A stretch of 64,000 bases of DNA from Amycolatopsis tolypomycina (GTDB lineage: Bacteria > Actinomycetota > Actinomycetes > Mycobacteriales > Pseudonocardiaceae): assembly GCF_900105945.1 (NCBI RefSeq), contig NZ_FNSO01000004.1:5952001-6016000 (forward strand). Direction: 5' to 3'. The notes below the pieces were generated by a model. The model saw nothing but the letters and a program-made list of their open reading frames with translations, searched no databases and had not been told where the DNA came from. The translations under genes and the position numbers were made by a program. Shown in pieces: positions 44,291 to 52,669 of this stretch; positions within the stretch are counted from its first letter, which is position 1, and each line of letters opens with the position of its first letter.

Positions 44291-46015
44291 TCAGAGCACC
44301 TGGGCCAGGCCGGCCACGGTCGGAGTGTCGAAGAGCGTGTTGATCTTCAGTTCCACGCCCAGCTCGGCGCGGATCCGGTTGAGCAGGCGCATCGCCAGCA
44401 GCGAGTGACCGCCCAGGTCGAAGAAGCTGTCGTCGACGCCGACCTCTTCGATGCCGAGCACCTCGGAGAACGCGCGGCAGAGCGCCTCCTCCTTCGGGCC
44501 GCTCGGCGCGCGGGAGGCACCCGCGGTCTCGAACTCCGGCTGCGGCAGCGCGGCCCGGTCGAGCTTGCCGTTGGCGGTCAGCGGCAACCGGTCCACCACG
44601 ACGAACGCGGCGGGCAGCATGTACTCCGGCAGGCGGGAGCGGACGCGCTCGCGGATGGCGCCGGTGTCCGGCTCGCCGGACTCGGCGACCAGGTAGGCGA
44701 CCAGGCGGACGTCCCCGGCCTTGACCTCGCGGGCGATGACGGCGACGTCGGCGAGACCCGGGTGCCCGGCGATGGCGGCCTCGATCTCGGCGAGCTCGAC
44801 CCGGAAGCCGAGGATCTTGACCTGGTCGGTGGCGCGGCCGACGAACTCGATCTCCCCGGCCGGGGTGCGGCGCACGAGGTCGCCGGTGCGGTACATCCGG
44901 GAACCGGGCGCGCCGAACGGGTCGGCGACGAACCGCTCGCCGGTCAGGTCCGGGCGGCCCGCGTAGCCGAGGGCGACGCCGACGCCGCCGAAGTACAGCT
45001 CGCCGACGGTGCCGTCGGGCACCGGGTCGAGGCGCTCGTCCAGCACGTGCAGCTCGACGCCGTCCATCGCGCGCCCGACCGGGACCACCGGGCCCGGGGT
45101 GTAGGGCGCGCGGATCGCGGCGTTGGTGCTGAACACCGTGCCCTCGGTCGCGCCGTACATCGCGCGGACGGTCAGGTCCGGGTTGACCTCGAGCACGCGG
45201 GCGACCGCGGTCGGCGCGATGACGTCGCCGCCGGTGAGGACCTCGCGGACGCCGGCCAGGCTCTCCGGCGCCTCCTCGGCCACGACGCGGAAGAGGCCCG
45301 CGGTCAGGTGCACGCCGGTGATCGCGTGCTCGGCCAGCAGGGCACCGAGCGTCGGGATGTCGAGCTTGCCCTCGGGCGCGACGAACACGGTGCCGCCGTG
45401 CAGCAGCGGGACCCAGATCTCGTACGTGGAGACGTTGAACGCGTGCGGCGCGATGAGCAGGACCCGCTCGTGGTTGCCGGTGTCCCAGGTGGAGTCCAGC
45501 GCCAGCGCGAGCGCGTCGGTGTGGCGCACGGCCACGCCCTTCGGCTCGCCCGTGGAACCCGAGGTGTACATGACGTACGCCGGGGCGTTCTCGTCGAGCG
45601 TGACCGCGGGGGCCGTCGCCGGCTGGTCGGAGAGGTCCTCCGACGCCAGCACGACGTCGGCGACCGACGGGATGCCCAGGCCCTTCGAGGCCTCGTCGGT
45701 GACCAGGATGGTCGCCTTCGAGTGGTCGACGATCCACTGGCGCCGGTCGGCCGGGTAGGCCGAGTGGATCGGCTGGTAGAACGAGCCGGCCTTGAGCGCG
45801 GCCAGGAACGTGACGACGACGTCGGTGCTGCGCTGGAGCAGCACCGCGACCGGGACGTCGGGGCCGGCGCCCAGCCCCGCGAGCCGGTGGGCGAGCCGGT
45901 TGGCGCGCTCGTCGAGCTCCCGGTACGTCAGCGTCCGGTCCGAGCCGGAGACCGCCACCACGTCGGGGGTTCGGGCGGCCTGCGCGGAGAACGCCTCATG
46001 AACGGACCGGGACAT
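44291..46015 (-). CDS. NRPS A-T didomain protein, predicted to load 4-hydroxymandelate
   Basis: A 574-residue protein: adenylation domain (about 10-490) and thiolation domain (500-574, carrier Ser S538 in DLGGHSLLAM). Core motifs include YTSGSTGEPKGV, YGATEGTVF and YRTGDLV. By alignment to GrsA the pocket reads N-V-Y-H-L-G-M-V-F-K. HLG at the third to fifth variable positions is shared with 4-hydroxyphenylglycine codes. The first residue is Asn (N194) instead of the Asp that binds the alpha-amino group. This suits a 4-hydroxyphenyl substrate without an amine, such as 4-hydroxymandelate from the HmaS-type enzyme in this operon. There is no C or TE domain, so the acyl-T form is a platform for tailoring. 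Confidence 0.9.
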   Translation of the reverse strand: MSRSVHEAFSAQAARTPDVVAVSGSDRTLTYRELDERANRLAHRLAGLGAGPDVPVAVLLQRSTDVVVTFLAALKAGSFYQPIHSAYPADRRQWIVDHSKATILVTDEASKGLGIPSVADVVLASEDLSDQPATAPAVTLDENAPAYVMYTSGSTGEPKGVAVRHTDALALALDSTWDTGNHERVLLIAPHAFNVSTYEIWVPLLHGGTVFVAPEGKLDIPTLGALLAEHAITGVHLTAGLFRVVAEEAPESLAGVREVLTGGDVIAPTAVARVLEVNPDLTVRAMYGATEGTVFSTNAAIRAPYTPGPVVPVGRAMDGVELHVLDERLDPVPDGTVGELYFGGVGVALGYAGRPDLTGERFVADPFGAPGSRMYRTGDLVRRTPAGEIEFVGRATDQVKILGFRVELAEIEAAIAGHPGLADVAVIAREVKAGDVRLVAYLVAESGEPDTGAIRERVRSRLPEYMLPAAFVVVDRLPLTANGKLDRAALPQPEFETAGASRAPSGPKEEALCRAFSEVLGIEEVGVDDSFFDLGGHSLLAMRLLNRIRAELGVELKINTLFDTPTVAGLAQVL

Positions 46016-46127
46016 GATCACACTCCAATTCCTCGAATCCTGCAGCGCCGGTTCCGACGCTAGCCACGGGCGCGGGTGACCCACGTCTCCGCGTTTGCGG
46101 GGTTTTCTGCTTGCCGGGCAAGGAGAG

Positions 46128-47459
46128 TCAGGCGGCCTGGCCTTCGGCGGGCTGGTGCGAGAGGACGCGCTGGACCAGTGCCTCGTCCATCAGCGCGGTC
46201 GGCGGGTCGATCAGACCTGCCACGCGCATGAACGCCTTGACGATCTCCTGGTCCTTCGACGCGGCGTACTGCAGCATGCCCATGAAGGCGTTGCCCTGTT
46301 CGATCTCCGGAGTGCGCTCGCCTTCGACACCGGGGAAGGCCAGGTCGCCGCTGGCGGAAACCGCCCAGGGCGCGTCGACGACCTGGCCGATGTCGCGGAA
46401 GTAGGCGTACTGGTCGACTTCGCCGCCCCGCAGGTGCTCGCGGAGGGTGAAGGCCTCCCAGGCAGCGACGCTCATGCCCTGGCCGTAGACCGGGTTGAAG
46501 CTGCAGATCGCGTCCCCGAGCACGAGCAGGCCGGCCGGGAACTTCTCGAGGTGCTCGTAGCGGCGGCGCACGCTGGCGGGGAAGCCGAAGGAGGTCGCGT
46601 CGTCGAGCGGCTCGGCGTCCTTGATGCCGTCGTAGACGTCCGGCACCGGCAGGGACTTCGCGAACTCGACGAAGCCGTCGTGGTCGGTCGGCGGGTGGTC
46701 GCCGAGGATGCCGGTGAGCGACACGATGCAGGTGTCCTCATCGGACAGTCCGAAGAAGGCGCCGCGGGGGTGCGCGGGCGAGGCGACCGGGTTGATCGAC
46801 CAGGTGTCGGTGAACGAGCCGGGCGGGCGGCGGTAGAACCGGGTGGTGTAGGCCAGCCCGATCTTGACGCGGTCCTCGGTGGGCCGCGCGTAGCCGAGCT
46901 GCTCCAGCCAGGCGGGCGTCCGCGAGCCGCGGCCGGTGGCGTCGAGCACGAGGTCGGCGCGGAGGACCTTCTCGACGCCGTCGGCGTCGCGCACCCGCAC
47001 GCCGATCACCCGCTCGTTGTCCGAAGTGGACACGAGGCCGAGGATGTCGTGCTGCTCCAGGTAAGTGACGTTCGGCAGCGCGTTGACGCGCGTGCGGACG
47101 TGGTTCTCCAGCACCGGGCGCGTCGGCGTCACGGAGACGAGGCCGGTGTGGGTGTAGGGCAGGCGGAGGCCGTTGAAGTACCAGCGCATCTCGCCGAGGT
47201 CGCCGACCGGCGCGCCGGACGCGCGCAGCTCGTCGGTGAACCCGGGGAAGAAGTCTTCGAGGATCCGCTGGCCCCGAGCGTGCAGCCCGTGCGCGTGCCG
47301 GGTGTGCGGCGTGCCCCGGCGCGGCTTCGTCACCCCGAGGACGGTGTCGCGGTCGAGGACCAGGACGTTCTCGTAGGACTCGGACAGCACCCGGGCCGCC
47401 AGGCTACCGGCCATGCTGCCACCGAGGACGACGGCGACGCTTCCGACCTGTCCGGCCAT
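46128..47459 (-). CDS. FAD-dependent oxidoreductase/monooxygenase
   Basis: A 443-residue protein of the PHBH-like/geranylgeranyl-reductase-like flavoprotein group. The FAD motif is VAVVLGGSMAGSLAARVL, a variant GxSxAG, and the second FAD segment is LLVLGDAICSFNPVYGQGMSVA. The halogenase motif WxWxIP is absent, so it is not a second halogenase. Members hydroxylate or epoxidise, or oxidise alcohols with bound FAD and NAD(P)H. It is upstream of the A-T gene in the same direction with a 112-bp gap. A role in oxidising the polyketide-derived ring or the aryl unit is possible; no substrate can be read. Confidence 0.85.
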   Translation of the reverse strand: MAGQVGSVAVVLGGSMAGSLAARVLSESYENVLVLDRDTVLGVTKPRRGTPHTRHAHGLHARGQRILEDFFPGFTDELRASGAPVGDLGEMRWYFNGLRLPYTHTGLVSVTPTRPVLENHVRTRVNALPNVTYLEQHDILGLVSTSDNERVIGVRVRDADGVEKVLRADLVLDATGRGSRTPAWLEQLGYARPTEDRVKIGLAYTTRFYRRPPGSFTDTWSINPVASPAHPRGAFFGLSDEDTCIVSLTGILGDHPPTDHDGFVEFAKSLPVPDVYDGIKDAEPLDDATSFGFPASVRRRYEHLEKFPAGLLVLGDAICSFNPVYGQGMSVAAWEAFTLREHLRGGEVDQYAYFRDIGQVVDAPWAVSASGDLAFPGVEGERTPEIEQGNAFMGMLQYAASKDQEIVKAFMRVAGLIDPPTALMDEALVQRVLSHQPAEGQAA

Positions 47460-47620
47460 GTGCCGGCCTCCTTGGCGTGAGAGGTACGTGGAGGGCCGTC
47501 ACTTGCTGCGGTGCGGCCTGCTGCCAGCCTCACACCCGGGTCGGGCGGTGGACGTCTCATGGTTTGCCCCGCGGGCGAGCGGGGGAACGTTCGAAGAAAT
47601 CTTCCGTGTCACCGAACGCC

Positions 47621-47654
47621 GAAGGGGATCCCCGCCGTGGCGAGGATCCCCTTC
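47621..47654 (-). terminator. Hairpin after first SDR gene
   Basis: Stem GAAGGGGATCC / GGATCCCCTTC, 11 bp, with a 12-base loop, 16 bp beyond the SDR stop. A U-run is lacking, so termination may be partial. The genes downstream would then be driven partly from upstream. Confidence 0.6.
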
Positions 47655-47670
47655 CGTCCGTGGCCGGTGG

Positions 47671-48459
47671 TCAGCTCGGGAACGTGCCGCTCGTGACGTT
47701 GACGAACGTGCCCGTGATCGCGCCCGCCCGGTCGGAGGCGAGGAACGTCGCCGTCGCCGCCACTTCCGCCAGGGTCGGGGACTTCTTCGTCATGCGCATC
47801 CCGTCCAGGTGCTGCAGCAGCCCGGCGAACGCCTCGTCGTCCATCTTCGGGGCGCCGCTGAACGCCGCCAGCTTCTCCGGGGACAGCGTCTCCGGCAGGC
47901 CCGCCGTCCAGATGCCGAGGACGCGCACGCCCGCGGGGCCGATCTCGTTCGCCAGGTTGCGGAACAGCGTGTCCAGCGCCGCGTCGGCCGGGCCGGTGCC
48001 GCCCATCATCGGGCTGCCGTTGGCCGAGCCGCTGTTCAGGCCGAGGATCACGCCCGAGCCCTGCTCCACCATGTGCCGGGCGGCGGCCCGCGCCGTCAGG
48101 AAGTTCGTCGTCAGCCCGGTGAGCACCGGCCCGGTCACGTCGTCGGCGATCATGTCGACCAGTGGCGTGCCCTGCACGTCGCCGCGGGTGATCAGGTTGA
48201 TCGAGATGTCCAGGCTGCCGCTCTCGGCGACCACCGCCTTGGCGTGGCGCTCCACCGCGGCCTCGTTGAGGGCGTTGACCACGTTGGCCTTCGCCCAGCC
48301 GCCGGCGTTCGTGATCTCCTTGACCACCGGCGTGAGGTTCTTGCGGGTCCGTCCCGCGCAGTAGACACGGGCCCCGGCCGCGGCGAACGCCTTGGCCACT
48401 TCGCGGCCGATGGAACCACCGGCCCCGTAGACGATGGCGTTCTTGTTCTCCAGGGACAT
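47671..48459 (-). CDS. SDR-fold protein lacking the catalytic Tyr/Lys (copy 1)
   Basis: A 262-residue classical SDR with nucleotide motif YGAGGSIG and a late GTFVNVTSG strand. At the positions where SDRs have Tyr and Lys (YxxxK), the sequence reads T155 and D159 in MMGGTGPADAALD, although the flanking helix and NEIGPAGVRV strand align well. The active-site Ser (S143 in NSGSANG) remains. Ordinary hydride transfer by the Tyr-Lys mechanism is therefore doubtful. It may bind cofactor and substrate without redox, act in a heteromer, or use other residues. Copy 2 at 48688-49476 has the same length and the same substitutions. Ribosome-binding site AGGAAAG. Confidence 0.85.
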   Translation of the reverse strand: MSLENKNAIVYGAGGSIGREVAKAFAAAGARVYCAGRTRKNLTPVVKEITNAGGWAKANVVNALNEAAVERHAKAVVAESGSLDISINLITRGDVQGTPLVDMIADDVTGPVLTGLTTNFLTARAAARHMVEQGSGVILGLNSGSANGSPMMGGTGPADAALDTLFRNLANEIGPAGVRVLGIWTAGLPETLSPEKLAAFSGAPKMDDEAFAGLLQHLDGMRMTKKSPTLAEVAATATFLASDRAGAITGTFVNVTSGTFPS

Positions 48460-48687
48460 CAGCTTTCCTTTCCTCTTCGACGTGTGCCCGGTGCACACAT
48501 GTGGCCTGGCCCCCCAGCCATCGCCTCGACCCCGCTCCGCCGAACGGCGGAACAAGGGGCGAGGAATCCGAGCACATCGTTGTGCTTGCGCGAGGCGGGC
48601 CGCATCTTCCGGATTGCGCTCACTGACTGCGTTCGGCCGTACTGGGATTCGCCTGAAGAGACGAATCCACTAGGCCGGAAAGGTCGA

Positions 48688-49476
48688 TCAGCTGGGGAAA
48701 ATGCCGCTCGTGACGTTGACGAACGTGCCCGTGATGGCACCGGCCTCGGGGGAGGCGAGGAACGCCGCGGTCTGGGCCACTTGGGCCAACGTCGGCGACT
48801 TCTTCGTCATGCGCATCCCGTCCAGGTGCTGGAGCAGACCCTGGAACGCGGCGTCGTCCATCTTCGGGGCGCCGCTGAACGCCGCCAGCTTCTCCGGCGA
48901 CAGCGTTTCCGGCAGGCCCGCGGTCCAGATCCCGGCGACGCGCACGCCCGCGGGGCCGATCTCGGCGGCCAGGTTCCGGACGAGGGTGTCGATCGCGCCG
49001 TCGGCGGACCCGGTCCCGCCCATCATCGGGCTGCCGTGCGCGGAGCCGCTGTCCAGGGCGAGGATCACGCCGGAACCCTGCTCCACCATGTGCCGCGCGG
49101 CGGCGCGCATGGTGATGAAGTTCGTCGTGACGCCGGTGATGATCGGGCTGGTGAAGTCCGCGACCTTCATGTCGACCAGCGGGATGCCCTGCACGTCACC
49201 GCGGGTGATGAGGTTGATCGAGACGTCCAGGCTGCCGCCCTCGACGACCACGGTCTTGGCGTGCTCCTCGACGGCGGACTCGTCGAGCGCGTCGAGGACG
49301 TCCACCGACGCCGACCCGCCCGCGGCCTCGATCTCGTCGGCCACGGCCTGCAGCGGTTCGAGGGTGCGGCCCACGAGGAACACGTGCGCGCCGTCGGCGG
49401 CGAACGCCTTGGCCACCGCCGCGCCGATCGAGCCGCCGGCGCCGTAGACGATCGCGTTCTTCTTCTCGAGCGACAT
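48688..49476 (-). CDS. SDR-fold protein lacking the catalytic Tyr/Lys (copy 2)
   Basis: A 262-residue paralogue of the next gene, identical in length and highly similar throughout (shared SINLITRGDVQG, AARHMVEQGSGVIL and FSGAPKMDD). The NAD(P) motif YGAGGSIG is intact. The YxxxK pair is again T155 and D159 (GGTGSADGAID). The pair arose by tandem duplication, and both have kept the altered site, so selection for it is likely. Aminocoumarin pathways use two paralogous SDRs (NovJ/NovK) as a heteromer to oxidise a carrier-bound beta-hydroxy-tyrosine; a paired complex acting on the carrier-bound mandelate is a hypothesis here. A 228-bp gap separates the copies. Confidence 0.85.
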   Translation of the reverse strand: MSLEKKNAIVYGAGGSIGAAVAKAFAADGAHVFLVGRTLEPLQAVADEIEAAGGSASVDVLDALDESAVEEHAKTVVVEGGSLDVSINLITRGDVQGIPLVDMKVADFTSPIITGVTTNFITMRAAARHMVEQGSGVILALDSGSAHGSPMMGGTGSADGAIDTLVRNLAAEIGPAGVRVAGIWTAGLPETLSPEKLAAFSGAPKMDDAAFQGLLQHLDGMRMTKKSPTLAQVAQTAAFLASPEAGAITGTFVNVTSGIFPS

Positions 49477-49570
49477 CGCTCTCTCCTTCGCGTCTCTTCG
49501 CGTGCTGTGTTGCCCGCGTTGTCGGACATTGAGACGCACGCCCGCCGGAGAACTCATCGCCCGGATCGGG

Positions 49571-51019
49571 CTAAAGCGTGAGCGGCAGGCCGAAGGCCGG
49601 GAAGAGGTGGGGTTCGAAGGAGGTGATCTCGACGATCCGGCCGCCCTCGATGCGCAGGACGTCGAGCACCTGCGCCCGGTAGACGGTGGTGCCGGGCCGC
49701 CGCAGGTAGCCCGCGGCCGCGGGCAGCCGGTTCGCGAAGGTCGGCAGGTGCTTCCAGGTGCCCTGGAAGTGCGGCGACGCCGGGTCGATCGAGGGCTTGA
49801 TGAACGCCATCATCGCGTCGCGGCCGACGAACCAGAACGGGTTCGGCGGCATGGTCAGGACGACGTCCTCGCTGAGCAGCTCGGCCACGACGGCGGCGTC
49901 GGCCTGGTCGGCCGCGTCCATGTAGCGCTGCAGGATTTCGCGCTCTTCGCTGGTCGGCCGGCTCGGCATGGTCCAGTCGCTGCGCCGTTCGGGCAGGTGG
50001 CGGCGCAGGGCGGGCCGCGCCCGCTGCAGCGCGCTGTTGACCGAGGCGACGCTCATGTCCAGCTGTTCGGCGGTGTCGGCGGCGGGCCAGCCGAGCACGT
50101 CACGCAGGATGAGCACGGCCCGCTGCCGCGGCGGCAGGTGCTGGATCGCGGCGAGGAAGACCAGCTCCATGGTCTCGCGCGAGACCGCGGCCCGCTCCGG
50201 CTCGACATCGGTGGCGGCGACGTCCTCGAGCATCGCGTCCGGGTAGGGCTGCAGCCACGTCACCCTGGCGGGTGGTTCGGCGGCGCCGTTGTCCATCCCC
50301 GGCACGGGCTCGTACCGCTGCGGACGGCGCTGGTTGCGGCGCAGGAAGTCGAGGCAGACGTTGGTCGCGATCCGGTAGAGCCAGGCACGGAACGTCGAGC
50401 GGCCCTCGAAGGCGTCCCGGCGGTTCCAGGCGCGGAGGAAGGTCTCCTGGACCATGTCCTCGGCGTCGTCGTAGGAGCCGACCATGCGGTAGCAGTGCAC
50501 CTGCAGCTCGTGCCGGTACGGCTCGACGAGCCCGGCGAAGTCCCATTCGTCCCCGGCCCGCACGGCGGCGGTGACCTCGTCGTCTTCACCGGATTCCGTC
50601 ACGGCGCCGTCCGTGACGGAATCTTCCGTTTCTTCCGTCACGGCGTCGGCCGTGACGTTTTCCGGCGGCTTCTCCGTCACGCGCGCCCGCGTGACGTTTT
50701 CCGTGACGTTCTCCGTGACGTTTTCCGTGACGGCGGCGTCGCGGGCGAGCTGGGCGATGCGGCGGAGCCGGCCGACGGTCGAGGCCAGATCGGTGACATC
50801 GGTGTAGAAGGCCTCGGGCAGCTGCGGCGCCAGCCGCCGGACACGCTGCTCGATATCGGCGATGAGATCGGGAACGGCGGCCCCGGCGGCGGGCTGCTGC
50901 CGTTCGCGGTAGGCCTTCTGCCGGCAGGCGGGCGAGCAGTACTTGGACACGCGCCCGCGGCCGCCACCCGCCCGCACGGGGAGGGGCTTGCCGCAGCTGG
51001 GACACCGGCCGTCCGTCAC
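49571..51019 (-). CDS. ECF sigma factor with N-terminal zinc finger and C-terminal SnoaL-like domain
   Basis: A 482-residue frame with four parts. Residues 1-40 form a CX2C-X18-CX3C zinc-finger-like domain (C6, C9, C28, C32, then RQKAYRERQ). Residues about 90-150 are a linker with repeated VTEN/VTE units. Sigma-2 follows (CYRMVGSYDDAEDMVQETFLRAW), then sigma-4 (LPPRQRAVLILRDVLGW). The last 130 residues are SnoaL/NTF2-like (EREILQRYMDAADQADA, FWFVGRDAMMAF), as in SigG/SigJ-like ECF groups. It starts at GTG 51019. An internal GTG before TAAVRAGDEWDF could start a normal-length sigma factor. It lies at the head of the minus-strand genes and may control the cluster. Confidence 0.85.
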   Translation of the reverse strand: MTDGRCPSCGKPLPVRAGGGRGRVSKYCSPACRQKAYRERQQPAAGAAVPDLIADIEQRVRRLAPQLPEAFYTDVTDLASTVGRLRRIAQLARDAAVTENVTENVTENVTRARVTEKPPENVTADAVTEETEDSVTDGAVTESGEDDEVTAAVRAGDEWDFAGLVEPYRHELQVHCYRMVGSYDDAEDMVQETFLRAWNRRDAFEGRSTFRAWLYRIATNVCLDFLRRNQRRPQRYEPVPGMDNGAAEPPARVTWLQPYPDAMLEDVAATDVEPERAAVSRETMELVFLAAIQHLPPRQRAVLILRDVLGWPAADTAEQLDMSVASVNSALQRARPALRRHLPERRSDWTMPSRPTSEEREILQRYMDAADQADAAVVAELLSEDVVLTMPPNPFWFVGRDAMMAFIKPSIDPASPHFQGTWKHLPTFANRLPAAAGYLRRPGTTVYRAQVLDVLRIEGGRIVEITSFEPHLFPAFGLPLTL

Positions 51020-51529
51020 GCCCCGAATCTACGCAGAGTGAGCCCCGCCCGCCACGGCACCCCGGCGCGGTCTCCCGCACCCGGAACCACCCGGTGCCCG
51101 AAGCCCGGCCCGGCTGCGGTCGCGCCGGCGCCCGCCCGGCCCGCGGTCGCCCGGCGCCCAGCCCGCCGGCAGTCGCCCAGCGCCGCAGCAACACACTCGC
51201 CGCCGCAGCCGCCCGGCAACCCGGCACAGGTCCCGCCCCGGCCCCGCCCCCAGCGCCCCAATGTGGCGTTGGTTGCGTCCAACGCACCCAATGTGGCGTT
51301 CGGTGCGTTGAGCGCACCCAATGTGGCCTTCGGTGCGTTGAGCGCAACCAAGGTCACCTTGGGCCGCTCCGACCCCACCCGCGTCTCCCGTCGTGCGCTT
51401 CGAGCGGCTGTCCGCAGGCGAGCGAGCCCGCACCGCAGAAATGGAGGCGCCGCCGGGTTTTCGGCCCGATCATCCTCGTATGCGGGCGAGCCGGGCGGCC
51501 GACCCATCCCTTGCGAAGGAGCACAAGCC
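51020..51529. promoter_or_regulatory. Divergent intergenic region with REP-like palindromes
   Basis: This 510-bp gap separates the minus-strand sigma factor from the plus-strand methyltransferase-PKS-ligase operon, so it should hold promoters for both. About 108 bp of it is a REP-like palindrome array (51256-51363). The left part is Pro/Ala-coding-like noise without a start. No clear -35/-10 box is called. Confidence 0.5.
51256..51363. repeat. REP-like palindrome array (family copy 3)
   Basis: Successive units read CCCCAATGTGGCGTTGG, CCCAATGTGGCGTTCGG, CCCAATGTGGCCTTCGG and a closing AGGTCACCTTGGG, separated by inner palindromes around GTGCGTTGAGCGCAC. It is the longest copy of the family in this window. 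Confidence 0.9.
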
Positions 51530-52570
51530 ATGGCGACGAGCGTCCCGATCTCGGATGCGGACTACCTCCGGATCCTCATCCACGGCCACACCGCGTTCGA
51601 ACTGCTGCGCACGGGTCTCGAGTTCGACCTGTTCCAGAAGCTCGAGGACAGCGGCGGCCTGGACGTCACCGAGACGGCTGAGGCGCTCGGCGTCGAGGAG
51701 TACCCGGCGCGTGTCCTGCTGCTCGGCCTGGCGTCCCTGCTGCTGATCGAAAAGAAGGACGGGAAGTTCGTCAACGCCCCGATCGTGCGCCGCAAGCTGC
51801 TGAAGGACGGGGAACGGTTCCTCGGGCCGCTCATCGACATCCAGGACAAGATCATCAACAAGACCCTGGTGGACTTCGCCGAGTCGATGCGGCAGAGCAC
51901 CAACGTCGGCCTGCGGCACCTCGAGGGCCCCGGCGACACGCTCTACTCGAAGCTCACCGCCACCCCGGACCTGCAGAAGGTCTTCTACGACAACATGGGT
52001 GACGCCTCGAACCGCGCGTTCGAGCAGTTCCTGGAGTACTACGACTTCAGCGGGATCAAGCACGCCATCGACATCGGCGGCGGCGACGGCACCAACTCGG
52101 TCAAGCTGGCCGAGCGCTACCCCGAGCTCGAGATGACCGTCTTCGACCAGGAGAGCGTCACCCGGCTCGCCGCGGACAAGATCGAGGACCCGTCGGTCCG
52201 CAAGCGCGTCCACTTCCACCCGGGCGACATGCTGAAGGACCGGCTGCCCGAGGGCGCCGACGCGATCCTGTACTTCCACATCTACGAAATCTGGTCGCTG
52301 GAGCGGAACACCGAGATGCTCCGCAAGTGCTACGACGCGCTCCCCGAGGGCGGCACGGTGCTCGTCTACAACTTCGTCTCCAACGACGAGGGCACCGGCT
52401 CGCTGTCCGGCGGGCTCGTCTCGCCCTACTTCCTGGCGCTGGCCTCCGGCGAGGGCATGACCTGGTCGGCCGCGGACATGGAGAAGTCCGTGCGCGACGC
52501 CGGTTTCTCGCGGGTCGAGCGGTTCGCCGACCTCGGCTTCAGCCACGCCCTGGTGGTGGGCCACAAGTAG
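51530..52570 (+). CDS. SAM methyltransferase (O-methyltransferase-2 fold; NcsB1/MdpB1-like role)
   Basis: A 346-residue protein with an N-terminal dimerisation/winged-helix part (HTAFELLRTGLEFDLFQKLED) and a C-terminal SAM domain (AIDIGGGDGTNSVKLAERYP, PEGGTVLVYNF). In the classical O-methyltransferases of this fold a His in an HDW-type motif is the base; here the corresponding stretch is HIYEIWSLERN, with Glu in place of that His. This could indicate C-methylation or another base. It directly precedes the aromatic PKS and is transcribed with it, as NcsB1 (O-methyl) and MdpB1 (C-methyl) lie near their synthases. The ring acid is the probable substrate. Ribosome-binding site GAAGGAG. Confidence 0.88.
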   Translation: MATSVPISDADYLRILIHGHTAFELLRTGLEFDLFQKLEDSGGLDVTETAEALGVEEYPARVLLLGLASLLLIEKKDGKFVNAPIVRRKLLKDGERFLGPLIDIQDKIINKTLVDFAESMRQSTNVGLRHLEGPGDTLYSKLTATPDLQKVFYDNMGDASNRAFEQFLEYYDFSGIKHAIDIGGGDGTNSVKLAERYPELEMTVFDQESVTRLAADKIEDPSVRKRVHFHPGDMLKDRLPEGADAILYFHIYEIWSLERNTEMLRKCYDALPEGGTVLVYNFVSNDEGTGSLSGGLVSPYFLALASGEGMTWSAADMEKSVRDAGFSRVERFADLGFSHALVVGHK

Positions 52571-52669
52571 CCCGGTCCCCCCGATCCGGGCGGGCCGGAA
52601 CCGGCTCGCCCGGATCTTCGGTGTCCTTGCCCGGCGCCCGCCGTCCGCGGGACGAACGAAAGAAGGCCG

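Noticed and set aside
46128..47459. Second flavin halogenase
   Set aside because: The WxWxIP motif and the halogenase Lys region are absent, so it is called a general FAD oxidoreductase.
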